Origin: Enterovibrio baiacu
GTDB taxonomy: Bacteria; Pseudomonadota; Gammaproteobacteria; Enterobacterales; Vibrionaceae
Length of the DNA stretch: 64,000 nt
Assembly: GCF_004120195.1 (NCBI RefSeq)
Contig: NZ_SCHN01000022.1
Location: 19,392-83,391, forward strand
Reading direction: 5' to 3'
Shown here: positions 1-9,381 of the stretch, in pieces
Layout of the letters: every line of letters starts with the position of its first letter
Numbering within the stretch: the stretch's first letter is position 1
Notes under the pieces: model-generated
The model's input: the letters and a program-made list of their open reading frames with translations, nothing else
Told to the model about the DNA's origin: nothing
The model's database searches: none
Position numbers and translations under genes: made by a program

Positions 1-489
1 AGTATTGGCAAAGTACTGATTGAGCGTGACGAAGTGCCTCGCGCGAAGATGTCGTTAAAAGCCATCAAAGATTGGGTTGCGGCGCAACAAGACGAAGCCA
101 CCGTGGTTGAACTGCTAAACCAAAACCCGTCTTATGTATTCTTCGCGCCGAGAGCTGCTGCACCAGTGACGGGAACAGCCGGCATACCGCTGCTGTCAGG
201 TGCATCTGTGGCAGCAGATCGTGCTTACTTACCCATGGGTACTGTTTTGCTGGCAGAGATTCCCCAGCTTGATGAACAAGGTAACTGGAATGGGCAGCAT
301 ATCCTCAAGTTGCTGATGGCATTAGACACGGGTGGGGCTGTGAAGAAGAACCATCTCGATTTGTACCATGGCATGGGCGAAAAGGCTGGGATCAAGGCGG
401 GTCATCACAAACACTTTGGTCGTGTGTGGAAGCTAACGAAGCCTGCTGAAGTTGCAGAACCTGAAACGTCAGGCGTAGTGACCAAATAG
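1..489 (+). CDS. mltA: Membrane-bound lytic murein transglycosylase A (C-terminal part)
   Basis: The reading frame is open from base 1, so the N-terminus lies outside the window; about 162 C-terminal residues are present. The product would be a lipoprotein that cleaves peptidoglycan glycan strands with formation of 1,6-anhydromuramic acid. The visible part is the end of the MltA barrel plus the 3D domain, named for three conserved aspartates. These are seen in AADRAYLPMGT and in ALDTGGAVKKNHLDLYHG; the Asp of DTGG is the likely catalytic residue by family knowledge. The tail after GRVWKLT is short and poorly conserved, as usual. A strong terminator follows, so it ends its transcript. The GTG at 34 is internal, not a start. 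Confidence 0.93.
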   Translation, partial: SIGKVLIERDEVPRAKMSLKAIKDWVAAQQDEATVVELLNQNPSYVFFAPRAAAPVTGTAGIPLLSGASVAADRAYLPMGTVLLAEIPQLDEQGNWNGQHILKLLMALDTGGAVKKNHLDLYHGMGEKAGIKAGHHKHFGRVWKLTKPAEVAEPETSGVVTK

Positions 490-544
490 GCACGGCTGTA
501 AACCAAACAGCGACGCCGCCGTGAGCGATGTTTCAATAGACAAG

Positions 545-574
545 AAAAAGGCGGGGTTTCGACCCCGCCTTTTT
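545..574. terminator. Bidirectional terminator between mltA and the TAXI gene
   Basis: GC-rich hairpin GGCGGGGT-TTCG-ACCCCGCC flanked by an A run on the left and a T run on the right, so it can act on both strands. It separates the convergent mltA and TAXI-protein genes. Confidence 0.85.
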
Positions 575-603
575 GCGTTTAGCGTTTAAAGCTAGAAAAT
601 CAA

Positions 604-1575
604 TTACTTGATTAGGCCAGCTTCTTTGTAGTACTTAGCTGCGCCTGGGTGAAGTGGAGCAGACAGGCCGTCAGCAACCATTTCTTCTTTCTTCAGGTTT
701 GCGAAAGCTGGGTGTAGGCGACGGAAATCGTCGAAGTTTTCGAACACAGCTTTAACCACGTTGTAGATCACTTCGTCTGGTACTTCCGTTGAAGAGACGA
801 ACGTTGCGCCCACACCGAAGGTGTTTACATCGCCGTCGTTACCACGGTACATGCCACCAGGGATAGTTGCTGAACGGTAGTAATCGTTGTCAGCAACCAG
901 TTTTTGAGCTGCTGCATTGTTTACTTCTACAACGACGCTGTCACACGCAGTGGTCGCTTCTTGAATCGCACCACTTGGGTGACCAACGGTGTATACCATT
1001 GCGTCGATTTTGTTATCACACAGTGCTTTAGACTGTTCTGCTGCTTTAAGCTCAGACACTTGCTTAAAGTCATCCATTGTCCAGCCCATGCCGTCCATCA
1101 GTACTTCAATCGTACCGCGCTGGCCTGAACCTGGGTTACCAATGTTTACACGCTTGCCTTTTAGATCATCAAACGTTTTGATGCCCGCGTCTGCACGTGC
1201 AACAACGGTGAACGGTTCTGGGTGAACAGAGAATACAGCGCGAAGGTTTTTGTATGGGCCTTGTTCAGTGAACTTGCTGCTACCGTTGTATGCATGGAAT
1301 TGCCAGTCAGACTGAGCAATACCCATGTCTAGCTCGCCTGCACGAATGGTGTTGATGTTGTAGATAGAGCCGCCCGTACTTTCTACAGAACAACGGATAC
1401 CGTGGTCTTTCTTAGATTTGTTAACCAGACGGCAGATTGCACCACCCGTTGGGTAGTACACACCAGTGACACCGCCAGTACCGATAGTGACAAACTGGTT
1501 AGCTTGTGCTGGCACGGCAGTACCTAAAGCAGCTGCAAAGCTCATTGCGACGATCGTAGGTTTTAACGCTTTCAT
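604..1575 (-). CDS. TAXI-family TRAP transporter solute-binding protein
   Basis: A 323-residue periplasmic substrate-binding protein. It has a Sec signal peptide with likely cleavage after PAQA (about residue 25). The mature start [21 protein letters not shown] is the typical TAXI opening; STGGSIYNI and [10 protein letters not shown] are also family-like. TAXI proteins deliver small organic acids or amino acids such as glutamate-like solutes to a TRAP permease. No fused DctQM permease gene is adjacent here, so the partner must be elsewhere or absent. The gene lies 127 bp downstream of the BKACE gene on the same strand. It may be co-transcribed and supply substrate to that pathway; this is inference. 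The substrate is unknown. Confidence 0.9.
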   Translation of the reverse strand: MKALKPTIVAMSFAAALGTAVPAQANQFVTIGTGGVTGVYYPTGGAICRLVNKSKKDHGIRCSVESTGGSIYNINTIRAGELDMGIAQSDWQFHAYNGSSKFTEQGPYKNLRAVFSVHPEPFTVVARADAGIKTFDDLKGKRVNIGNPGSGQRGTIEVLMDGMGWTMDDFKQVSELKAAEQSKALCDNKIDAMVYTVGHPSGAIQEATTACDSVVVEVNNAAAQKLVADNDYYRSATIPGGMYRGNDGDVNTFGVGATFVSSTEVPDEVIYNVVKAVFENFDDFRRLHPAFANLKKEEMVADGLSAPLHPGAAKYYKEAGLIK

Positions 1576-1702
1576 GCTTTATGTTCCTTGTCGATGATGT
1601 GATTGCTTTCGCGGTGCGAGTCCGCTATTTGTAAATAAAATGTGAATCCAAGTTGCAACAGGATTATCTAATAGTTGTTTTTCCGATCGCAAGAGATAGG
1701 CT

Positions 1703-2542
1703 TCACGCTTCAAAGCTACGAGAGATATTTTTTCTTAAATCTTCCGCAGTATTGATATTTAAACCCATCTTTTGAGACAAGTTTGTGATTTGATGAACGA
1801 GCTCTGCGTTATTTTCCGCATGCTGTCCCTTTAAATTTATTAGGTTATTTTCAAATCCTACTCGGACATCACCACCTAGCGACATCGCTGCGCTTAGACA
1901 TTGATGTTCATATTGCCCAAAAGCACATGTTGCCCAAGAAATTCCCTCATTCGTTAACCGTTTAATATCGAATTCGAGTAAATCTGTTGGGGTCGACAAC
2001 ATGTCTTTTTTGTATTTCCCCAGTACCAATAGTAGGTGATGACCGTTATAAGGCAATGTCTTGTCATTAACCATCTGAAAATAAAGCGACAAATCTGCTG
2101 CATCATACAAAATGTATTGTACATAGATGCGACGCTCAGACAGTTCGTAGAAAAAACGGCTCGCGGCTTTTTCGTAACTGGCGTTGGGGCGAAGTTCTCG
2201 CAAAGCGAGGGATACGGCTTCAGGCTCGGTACCTTGAACAAGCGCAATTTGTTCTTCGGGTTGATACATACCAACGGCTTCGGTCGTTAATTGAATCACC
2301 AAGTCATTATCGAAGCGAGCACGCATCTCCGTCAGCCACTCTCGGTTAAGCCCAACATCCAATGTGTGCTTTCCTTGAGCGTTTCTTACGTGCATATGCG
2401 CCATGGCGGCGCCTGCGTTGGCGACGTCCCGCAAACAGGCACTCATGTCATCCAGCGTCATGGGTAATTGAGCGTGGTCTTCCTTGGTTCGTCGCGCCCC
2501 ATTGGGCGCGACGATGATGTTTCTTCCTTTTTGCACGGTCAA
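1703..2542 (-). CDS. Beta-keto acid cleavage enzyme (BKACE, DUF849)
   Basis: A 279-residue TIM-barrel enzyme of the Kce/BKACE family. These metal-dependent enzymes convert a beta-keto acid plus acetyl-CoA to acetoacetate plus a new acyl-CoA. Seen: the APNGARRTKED N-terminus of one subfamily, the metal-binding pair His49/His51 in HMHVRN, and Arg227/Glu231 in GDVRVGFENN. The family more often has GGHVRVG-[LF]-E-[DN]-N, so the Asp at position 225 is unusual. The start codon lies 3 bp after the stop of the aminotransferase gene, so the two are clearly one operon. The gene looks AT-richer than its neighbours, a possible sign of transfer. The side-chain substrate cannot be read from sequence. Confidence 0.88.
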   Translation of the reverse strand: MTVQKGRNIIVAPNGARRTKEDHAQLPMTLDDMSACLRDVANAGAAMAHMHVRNAQGKHTLDVGLNREWLTEMRARFDNDLVIQLTTEAVGMYQPEEQIALVQGTEPEAVSLALRELRPNASYEKAASRFFYELSERRIYVQYILYDAADLSLYFQMVNDKTLPYNGHHLLLVLGKYKKDMLSTPTDLLEFDIKRLTNEGISWATCAFGQYEHQCLSAAMSLGGDVRVGFENNLINLKGQHAENNAELVHQITNLSQKMGLNINTAEDLRKNISRSFEA

Positions 2543-2545
2543 TCC

Positions 2546-3865
2546 TTAAGCAAATACGTTGTCCATGGTGCGAGAAAGTCGGCGAACCAGTTCATCCATT
2601 TCGTTTTCAGAAATGATGAAAGGTGGAGCAAGCAAGATATGATGTCCTTGTTGACCATCAATCGTGCCACCCATTGGGTAGCACATTAGCCCTTGTGACA
2701 TCGCTGTTTTCTTAATTTCAGTGTGCAACGGGCGTGATGACGCGAACGGGGTTTTCGTGGCTTTGTCTTGCACCATTTCAATTCCAATGAAGAGTCCGCG
2801 TCCGCGAATATCACCGACATAGTCATGCGTGTTGAATGTCTCGTTTAAACGTTTGACGAGGTATTGGCCTTTTTCTGTCACTTCGCTCAATGGCCCTGCA
2901 TCAATAGCATTCAACGTGGCACAAGCTGCCGCGCACGCCAAGGGGTGAGCCATAAAAGTGTGACCGTGCTGAAAGTAGCCCGTACCACCAGAGATCGCGT
3001 TGTAGATTTTCTCATGCACCATGACTGCGCCAATAGGCTGATAGCCGGCGGCTAAGCCTTTGGCGAGTGTGACAAGATCAGGCACGATGTCTTCTTGCTC
3101 ATAAGCAAAATAGGTGCCTGTTCTTCCTGCACCACACATCACCTCATCAAGAATAAGGAGCACCCCATATTTGTCGCAGATTTCGCGGATGCGTTTGAAA
3201 TAACCTTTCTCGGCAACCAGCGCACCAGCGGTCGCACCCACGACGGGTTCAGCAACAAAGGCAATGACGGTTTCCGGCCCAACGTTCAGTAGGCGCTCTT
3301 CAAGTTCATTCGCCACGCGCTGACCGTAATCAAAGTCCGTCTCATCAGCACGTTTATCTCGGTAGGCATAACAAGGGGCAATGAGCTCCCCATTTTGAAG
3401 CAAAGGGGCGAACGGTTCTTTGCGCCACATGTTTCCACCGACGCCTAATGCGCCCAGCGTATTGCCGTGGTAGCTCTGTCGTCTGGCGATAAAGCGGGTA
3501 CGTGACGTTTCGCCTTTTTCTAGGAAATACTGGCGTGCCATTTTTAGCGCAGATTCCACCGCTTCCGAGCCGCCGCTAACGAGGTAAACATGATTCAGAG
3601 GGCCTGGCGCTCTGTCGCAAAGGCGCTCTGCCAACTCTTCGGCAGCGGGGGAGGTGAAAAATCCAGTATGAGCATACGGAATAGTATTCAGCTGTGTCTG
3701 AATGGCGCTTAACACACCTTGGTGGCTATGGCCTAAACAAGAAACGGCTGCACCACCGCAACCGTCTAAGTATTGACGCCCTTCAGTGTCGAGAAGAAAA
3801 ACGCCTTCACCGCCTGTCACTGTTGGAAGTTTAGAATGACAATGTCTTTGTAAAATGTGGGTCAT
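2546..3865 (-). CDS. Class III pyridoxal-phosphate aminotransferase
   Basis: A 439-residue fold-type I, class III (omega or beta-amino) transaminase. Motifs: GGEGVFLLDTEGRQYLDG at the N-terminus, SGGSEAVESALKMAR for phosphate binding, ILDEVMCGAGRTG with PLP-contacting Asp240, and the Schiff-base lysine Lys269 in TLAKGLAAGY. The length is standard and the gene is intact. It is the first gene of an operon with the BKACE gene 3 bp downstream. A likely role is to transaminate an amino acid to the keto acid that the BKACE then cleaves. A beta-alanine, taurine or polyamine-type substrate is possible. The exact substrate is not predictable. Confidence 0.9.
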   Translation of the reverse strand: MTHILQRHCHSKLPTVTGGEGVFLLDTEGRQYLDGCGGAAVSCLGHSHQGVLSAIQTQLNTIPYAHTGFFTSPAAEELAERLCDRAPGPLNHVYLVSGGSEAVESALKMARQYFLEKGETSRTRFIARRQSYHGNTLGALGVGGNMWRKEPFAPLLQNGELIAPCYAYRDKRADETDFDYGQRVANELEERLLNVGPETVIAFVAEPVVGATAGALVAEKGYFKRIREICDKYGVLLILDEVMCGAGRTGTYFAYEQEDIVPDLVTLAKGLAAGYQPIGAVMVHEKIYNAISGGTGYFQHGHTFMAHPLACAAACATLNAIDAGPLSEVTEKGQYLVKRLNETFNTHDYVGDIRGRGLFIGIEMVQDKATKTPFASSRPLHTEIKKTAMSQGLMCYPMGGTIDGQQGHHILLAPPFIISENEMDELVRRLSRTMDNVFA

Positions 3866-3993
3866 GATTTCCCTACGCCGCCCTAAAAATTGAAGTAATC
3901 AACAGTTAGTATTAGCGGGTTGGAAAATGAACAGCAAACGATATAAATTCGGAGGGTATGCCAAAAATTCATAGTGTAGTGAGGCTGTAAAGA

Positions 3994-4881
3994 ATGGCGA
4001 TGCCTATCCCCCCAATGAAAACATTGCGCACCTTTACGATCGTGGCGCAAACGCTCAGTTTTTCGAAGGCGGCAAAGATTCTGAATTTGACCCAAAGTGC
4101 TATCAGCAAACAAATTCTCCATTTGGAGGAATTGATGGGGTGCTCATTGTTCGAAAGAAATGGTGGGAAAGTCGAATTGACGGACGCAGGTCGACGTTAT
4201 TTGCCATCGGTGGTGGAGGCGCTCGAAAACTTACAGCACGCCACATCCACGGTAATGCAAACCTCTGAGACACAAAGTCGAATAGACATTTCCGTGCCGC
4301 CATCGTTAGCAAGTATGTGGCTTATTCCTAAATTGAATAGGTTTAAGCAATTGCACCCGAATATCGATCTCGCGATCCGTGCCAGTGTGACGTCAGATAC
4401 GCAAAACCACTATCAAGGTGACATCGCGATTCATTGCCTGCCGCTTTCCACCCACGAAGAAGATGCGGAGCTGCTTATTCGTGAGCGCTTGATGCTGGTG
4501 GCAAGCCCTGAGCAATTTTCACAGCCTGTGCGTGATATCTCCGAGTTGGTCTCTTTGACGTCGATAAGTCACATTACTCGGCCTCAAATCTGGAATCAGT
4601 TTTGGCATGAGCAAGGTGTGTCGCCGGATAGCCCAACCTATGGTGGTGGCTTTGAACATTTCTACATGGCGTTCGAAGCACTTCGACGTCGTCAGGGCAT
4701 TGCCCTTATCCCACAATTTATGATTCAGGAATCCATCACGCAAGGTGTGGTCATAAACCCTTTGTCATTGCGCTTTGATAGTGCGTATGGGTATTTCTTG
4801 TTTTGTCATGGCCATAAGCGACGGTTGGCAGCGGTAAAGCAAGTGATCGATTGGCTGAAATGTGAAATCATCAAGCCCTAA
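3994..4881 (+). CDS. LysR-family transcriptional regulator (GcvA-like)
   Basis: A 295-residue LTTR. The N-terminal winged helix-turn-helix is clear (LRTFTIVAQTLSFSKAAKILNLTQSAISKQI, read as overlapping pieces of residues about 11-41), followed by the periplasmic-binding-protein-like effector domain starting near RIDISVPPSLASMWLIPKL, which is typical of the GcvA subgroup. It is divergent from the aminotransferase-BKACE operon, with 128 bp between starts, the classic arrangement for a LysR activator of its neighbour. The start at 3994 follows GAGGCTGTAAAGA; ATG codons at 4000 and 4015 are alternatives. The inducer is unknown, probably a substrate or product of the adjacent pathway. Confidence 0.9.
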   Translation: MAMPIPPMKTLRTFTIVAQTLSFSKAAKILNLTQSAISKQILHLEELMGCSLFERNGGKVELTDAGRRYLPSVVEALENLQHATSTVMQTSETQSRIDISVPPSLASMWLIPKLNRFKQLHPNIDLAIRASVTSDTQNHYQGDIAIHCLPLSTHEEDAELLIRERLMLVASPEQFSQPVRDISELVSLTSISHITRPQIWNQFWHEQGVSPDSPTYGGGFEHFYMAFEALRRRQGIALIPQFMIQESITQGVVINPLSLRFDSAYGYFLFCHGHKRRLAAVKQVIDWLKCEIIKP

Positions 4882-4977
4882 CAGCGTCGAGAGTGCACTT
4901 TATGAGCATGGACATTTTCACGGCAAACGCGTATAAACCGCAGTCCATCAATGCAAACTGAAACAGAGCCATTAACT

Positions 4978-5781
4978 ATGTCTACATCACCTTCACCAGC
5001 ATCAGAAAGCTACCAACAACGCTTTGGCGGAACACGCCGTTTGTACGGTATGTCTGAGCTGGAGATCCTTCGTCAATCACATGTATGTGTTATCGGCATT
5101 GGCGGTGTAGGGTCATGGGCGGCGGAAGCATTAGCGCGAAGCGGTGTGGGTACGTTGACCTTGATTGATATGGACGACATCTGTGTCACCAACATCAATC
5201 GTCAGATTCATGCCATGTCGGGCACCATTGGTCAGAGCAAAATTGAAGTGATGGCCGATCGTGTTCGAGCCATTAACCCGGACTGCCAAATCAATTTGAT
5301 TGATGATTTTATCTCAGAAGACAATATTCCTGAGTACATCACGAAAGAGTTTGATTACGTGTTGGATGCCATTGATAGCATCAAACCGAAAACGGCGTTA
5401 CTTGCTTACTGTAAGCGCAATAAGATCAAAATCATCACAGTGGGCGGTGCGGGTGGTCAAATCGACCCTACGCAAATTCAAGTCGCTGATCTCACGAAAA
5501 CCATTCAAGACCCTTTGGCGGCGAAATTGCGTAATAACCTGCGTCGTTTCCATGACTTCACCAAAACTCAAGGGCGTAAGTTTGGTATTGATTGTGTGTT
5601 CTCAACGGAGCAATTGAAGTACCCGCAACCTGATGGCAGCGTGTGCGAAACCAAAGCGAGTGCAGAAGGGCCTAAACGCATGGATTGTGCCAGCGGGTTT
5701 GGCGCAGCGACCATGGTGACAGCGACGTTTGGTTTTGTCGCAGTATCACGCATTATTGCCAAATTGACGGCGAAAAAATAA
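4978..5781 (+). CDS. tcdA: tRNA threonylcarbamoyladenosine dehydratase
   Basis: An E1-like ATP-dependent enzyme (formerly CsdL/YgdL) that cyclises t6A37 of ANN-decoding tRNAs to ct6A. Strong matches to the E. coli protein: YQQRFGGTRRLYG, the nucleotide-binding GIGGVGSWAAEALARSG, and LIDMDDICVTNINRQIHA. About 267 residues. An in-frame ATG at 4951 would add nine residues; 4978 fits the family N-terminus better, though neither has a strong Shine-Dalgarno. In enterics tcdA sits beside csdA-csdE, whose products help supply sulfur to this modification. Here those genes are 5 kb away, beyond the PHA operon. Confidence 0.93.
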   Translation: MSTSPSPASESYQQRFGGTRRLYGMSELEILRQSHVCVIGIGGVGSWAAEALARSGVGTLTLIDMDDICVTNINRQIHAMSGTIGQSKIEVMADRVRAINPDCQINLIDDFISEDNIPEYITKEFDYVLDAIDSIKPKTALLAYCKRNKIKIITVGGAGGQIDPTQIQVADLTKTIQDPLAAKLRNNLRRFHDFTKTQGRKFGIDCVFSTEQLKYPQPDGSVCETKASAEGPKRMDCASGFGAATMVTATFGFVAVSRIIAKLTAKK

Positions 5782-5810
5782 AAAGCAAAACGCTGTAAAA
5801 GCTGAACATA

Positions 5811-5842
5811 AAAAAGGCCGCTTCACGATGAAGCGGCCTTTT
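5811..5842. terminator. Bidirectional terminator between tcdA and phaC
   Basis: Hairpin AAGGCCGCTTC-ACGAT-GAAGCGGCCTT, with A and T runs on both sides, between convergent genes. Confidence 0.85.
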
Positions 5843-5874
5843 GCGTTTTGCGTTAAAGCACACCTAATTCAACA

Positions 5875-7695
5875 TTATGCGTCAGCTTTCGCTGGTGCTT
5901 TTTTTGGTGCAGGCTTTTCTGTTTTTGGTTCGATAGGCAGTACCTGTTTCACGTAGTTGCCAGGCGCAACGGCGAGTACAGGGAAGTTCTCTGAGCCTTG
6001 TGCATATGGTTCGATTTTCTCTTTCGGGCTATATGCTTCAAGCCATTTGTCCCAGTGAAGCCACCATGACCCTGTGTTGTGATCTGCGGATTCAAACCAT
6101 TCGTCTGCTGATTCACTCAACTCAGAGTTCACCCAGTAACCGTACTTGTTACGGCTTGGGTGGTTAACGATACCGGCGATGTGTCCTGATTCACCCAACA
6201 CAAAGGTTTTGTTACCACCCACATTTAGCGCGCCACGGTATGTGCCTTGCCAAAGTGCGATATGGTCTTCTTTGGTTGAAATAAAGTAGGTTGGGATTTT
6301 GATTTTGTTCAAATCAATCCATACACCACCAATCTTCACGCCTTTATCTTTCACTAGGTTGTTGTTCAGGTAAAGCTCACGCAACATGAAGTTATGGGTT
6401 GCACCCGCAACGTTAGTACTGTCACTGTTCCAGTAAAGGAGGTCGAAATCGACAGGGCTGTTCCCCTTGAGGTAGTTGTCGACATAGTAGTTCCAGTACA
6501 AGCTGTTTTCACGAAGCAAGCTGAACGTTACGCTCAGTGAGCGGCCATCCATATAACCTTTTGCGGTGTTTTGCGCTTCAATGGCACTGACAACGCTGTC
6601 GTTAATGTATGCACCCACTTCGCCTGGCTGAGCAAAATCGAGAATCGTTGTGAAGAACGATGCTGATTTGATACGCGCTTTCATGCGTTTTGCTGCATAG
6701 TAAGCAATGGTGCTTGCTAAGACAGTACCACCGATGCAGTAACCTGCAGCATTGATTTGCGATTGACCGGTAATGTCTTCAATCGCAGAAACTGCTTTAA
6801 CAACGCCCTCGGTGACGTAATCACCAAACTCAACGTTTCGTTGTTGCTCACCAGGGTTGCGCCACGACATCATGAATACGGTGTGGCCTTGCTCGACCAG
6901 CCAGCGCATCATCGAGTTCTTCTCGCGAAGATCAAGAATGTAGTATTTGTTGACGAAAGGTGGCACGACCAATAGTGGTGTTGCATTAACCTTTTCTGTC
7001 ATTGGGCGGTATTGGATCAGTTCAAACAACTCATTTTGATACACCACATCACCAGGGGTGTTCGCAATGTCTTCACCAATGCGGAAAGCATTGTTGTTTG
7101 TCATTCTGACCTTCAGGATATCTGAGCTAGATTCAAGGTCTTCTTGAAGTTGCTCTAATCCTTTCACCAAGTTCTCACCATTTTGCTCAAGCGTTAAGCG
7201 AAACAACTCAGGGTTTGTCCCAATGAAGTTGCTAGGAGACATCGCATTGATGGCTTGGCGTGAGAAGAAAGTGAGGCGTTCTTTCGCTTTTTCATCTAAG
7301 CCTTCGACGGCATTGATGGTGTCAAGGAAAGTACGTCCAAATAGTAGGTAAGATTGCTTGATGAAGCTGTAAAACGCTTCGTCTTGCCAACTCTTATCTT
7401 GGAATCGTTTGTCGTCTTTTTCTGGGCTAACAATGTCTTCGCGGTTTGAAGCGAGCGCCACGTTTTGCCAGATTTCGAGTTGCTTTTCCCACCACTGCAT
7501 CTGAACTTGCAACATTGCAGCAGGTTGATTTGCGGCATTTTCAAGAAGTTGAGTCGTATCGTTGAGACTCATTTCTTGCATTGCTTTGTTCAGGGGGGTG
7601 TTTACGGCTGCCTTGCCTTGCTCAAGATCCTTAAACCATTGCTGGTTACTCTCTTGGAGTTTTTCAAGGTAGTCCGAGAAGAAGCTCTGAAACAT
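5875..7695 (-). CDS. phaC: Class I poly(3-hydroxyalkanoate) synthase
   Basis: A 606-residue PHA polymerase that links (R)-3-hydroxyacyl-CoA units into polyester at the granule surface. The lipase-like box GYCIGGT places the catalytic cysteine at Cys320. PPFVNKYYILDL, MSWRNPG and the C-terminal GESGHIAGIVNHP (catalytic His region) are diagnostic. The N-terminal region (about 1-200) is the helical domain of class I enzymes. The C-terminus has a Pro/Lys/Ala-rich tail. It is the last gene of phaB-phaA-phaP-phaC on the minus strand, the order found in vibrios. Confidence 0.96.
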   Translation of the reverse strand: MFQSFFSDYLEKLQESNQQWFKDLEQGKAAVNTPLNKAMQEMSLNDTTQLLENAANQPAAMLQVQMQWWEKQLEIWQNVALASNREDIVSPEKDDKRFQDKSWQDEAFYSFIKQSYLLFGRTFLDTINAVEGLDEKAKERLTFFSRQAINAMSPSNFIGTNPELFRLTLEQNGENLVKGLEQLQEDLESSSDILKVRMTNNNAFRIGEDIANTPGDVVYQNELFELIQYRPMTEKVNATPLLVVPPFVNKYYILDLREKNSMMRWLVEQGHTVFMMSWRNPGEQQRNVEFGDYVTEGVVKAVSAIEDITGQSQINAAGYCIGGTVLASTIAYYAAKRMKARIKSASFFTTILDFAQPGEVGAYINDSVVSAIEAQNTAKGYMDGRSLSVTFSLLRENSLYWNYYVDNYLKGNSPVDFDLLYWNSDSTNVAGATHNFMLRELYLNNNLVKDKGVKIGGVWIDLNKIKIPTYFISTKEDHIALWQGTYRGALNVGGNKTFVLGESGHIAGIVNHPSRNKYGYWVNSELSESADEWFESADHNTGSWWLHWDKWLEAYSPKEKIEPYAQGSENFPVLAVAPGNYVKQVLPIEPKTEKPAPKKAPAKADA

Positions 7696-7755
7696 GTGTA
7701 AACCCTCTTGATCGGATACAACACCGCCCTCTAAGGAAGAGGGCGGTGACCTTGA

Positions 7756-8103
7756 TTAAGCTGGAGTTGCCGCTTTAAGGTTTTCTGAAGTCAGTTGATC
7801 CAAATCTTCTTTGAATTCTTTCGCAACTGATTGAAGCTTCGCGCTGTCATCCATCATTTGTTGAGAAAGCTTAGTCATTGCAGCAAGCTGTTGGCTGCTG
7901 AATGACGTCAAAGAAGTCACGTCAGTTACGCTGCTTGCCGCTTTAACTTGTGCTAGACCCATTTCGCTGTAAGTGCGAACTGCGTTTAGTTGAAGTTCAG
8001 TCAACGTTTCAACGTTTTTAGCAACAAGCTTGTTGAATTTAACGTAAGGGGCAAGCGTTTTTTCAGTTTGCTCTGAGAATGCTTTAAACATATCTGTGTA
8101 CAT
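7756..8103 (-). CDS. phaP: Phasin (PHA granule-associated protein)
   Basis: A small, helical, amphipathic 115-residue protein of the phasin_2 type (MYTDMFKAFSEQTEKTLAPY; many Gln, Thr, Ser, Ala and Leu). It coats PHA granules and controls their size and number. An ATG at 8103 preceded by AGGAGATACACC is chosen over the longer frame that starts at 8166, because the longer frame overlaps phaA and lacks homologous sequence. It lies between phaA and phaC. Confidence 0.9.
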   Translation of the reverse strand: MYTDMFKAFSEQTEKTLAPYVKFNKLVAKNVETLTELQLNAVRTYSEMGLAQVKAASSVTDVTSLTSFSSQQLAAMTKLSQQMMDDSAKLQSVAKEFKEDLDQLTSENLKAATPA

Positions 8104-8152
8104 GGTGTATCTCCTAAGTGTATGAATTAGTTCCAAAGGGGTTTTACGTTCG

Positions 8153-9364
8153 TTAGTTGCTAGCACGTTTTACGACAACAGCCGTACCCATGCCGCCACC
8201 GATACATAGTGAAGCCACACCATAAGTGCCTTCACGCTTTTCCAACTCGTGGATCAGGGAAACCAAAACGCGGTTACCTGATGCACCTAGAGGGTGGCCC
8301 AACGCAATTGCGCCACCGTTCACATTCGCCTTTTCTAAGATGGCTTCAGGGCTGACGCTATGTGTGTCAGCAAGCTGGTGAACAACACCAAGCGCCTGTG
8401 CCGCAAAGGCTTCATTGAGCTCAAACAGATCCACGTCGGAAATCGAAAGCTCTGCTTTTTTCAGCGCTTCGGTTACTGCACCCACAGGGCCTAAGCCCAT
8501 AATTTTTGGATCTAACCCAACTTGTGCGTAGCTGGTGATTTCAGCTAACGGCTTCAAGCCAAGGCGTTGCACTGCTGCTTCAGACGCAACGATGATTGCG
8601 CTTGCACCATCGTTCAAACCAGAAGCATTACCTGCTGTCACGGTACCTTCACGGTCAAATGCCGGACGTAGTTTGCTCAGGCCTTCTTGTGTGGTGTCCG
8701 CTTTCGGGTATTCATCGGTGTCGAATGAAACGGTTTGGCGACGTTGCTTCACTTCCACTGGGACGATTTCATCTTTGAATCGACCAGCTTCAACGGCTGC
8801 AACGGCTTTTTGTTGGCTTTGAGCTGCATAGGTGTCTTGCTGCTCGCGGCTTAGGCCAACGAGTTCAGCGACATTTTCTGCAGTAACGCCCATGTGATAT
8901 TGGTTGTAGACATCAGTGAGACCATCTGTGATCAGAAGGTCTTTCATGCTGATATCCCCCATTTTTTGGCCGCCACGCAGTGAACCTGACGCGGCGAATG
9001 GGATTTGAGACATGTTTTCTACACCGGCTGCGACGACAACGTCAGCATCACCACAGCGGATGTGTGTAACTGCATCCATGACAGCTTTCATGCCGCTTCC
9101 GCAAACCATGTTGATTGCGTAAGCTGGAACGGTTTGTGGCAAGCCTGCAAAAATCGCAGCCTGACGACCGATCCCCATGCCTTGTCCTGCACTAACGACG
9201 TTACCAAGGATAACTTCGTTAACCGCTTCTGGAGCAACATTACCGGCTTCAAGTGCGCCTTTGATGGCAACAGCAGCAAGTTGACCTGCTGGTGTGTCTT
9301 TTAGTGAGCCTGTGAATGCGCCAATTGCAGTACGTTTAGCTGCAACGATATACACTTTTTCCAT
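8153..9364 (-). CDS. phaA: Acetyl-CoA acetyltransferase (beta-ketothiolase)
   Basis: A 403-residue thiolase that condenses two acetyl-CoA to acetoacetyl-CoA, the first step of PHB synthesis. The nucleophile is Cys88 in [12 protein letters not shown]; the other active-site blocks are [21 protein letters not shown] with its His, and CIGGGMGTA with the second Cys. It is second in the pha operon, 17 bp after phaB. Supplied by phaB's partner reaction, it feeds PhaC. It is also the enzyme that could consume acetoacetate formed by the nearby BKACE once activated to the CoA ester, a possible metabolic link (inference). Confidence 0.95.
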   Translation of the reverse strand: MEKVYIVAAKRTAIGAFTGSLKDTPAGQLAAVAIKGALEAGNVAPEAVNEVILGNVVSAGQGMGIGRQAAIFAGLPQTVPAYAINMVCGSGMKAVMDAVTHIRCGDADVVVAAGVENMSQIPFAASGSLRGGQKMGDISMKDLLITDGLTDVYNQYHMGVTAENVAELVGLSREQQDTYAAQSQQKAVAAVEAGRFKDEIVPVEVKQRRQTVSFDTDEYPKADTTQEGLSKLRPAFDREGTVTAGNASGLNDGASAIIVASEAAVQRLGLKPLAEITSYAQVGLDPKIMGLGPVGAVTEALKKAELSISDVDLFELNEAFAAQALGVVHQLADTHSVSPEAILEKANVNGGAIALGHPLGASGNRVLVSLIHELEKREGTYGVASLCIGGGMGTAVVVKRASN

Positions 9365-9381
9365 GTGAACTTCTTCCCTAC

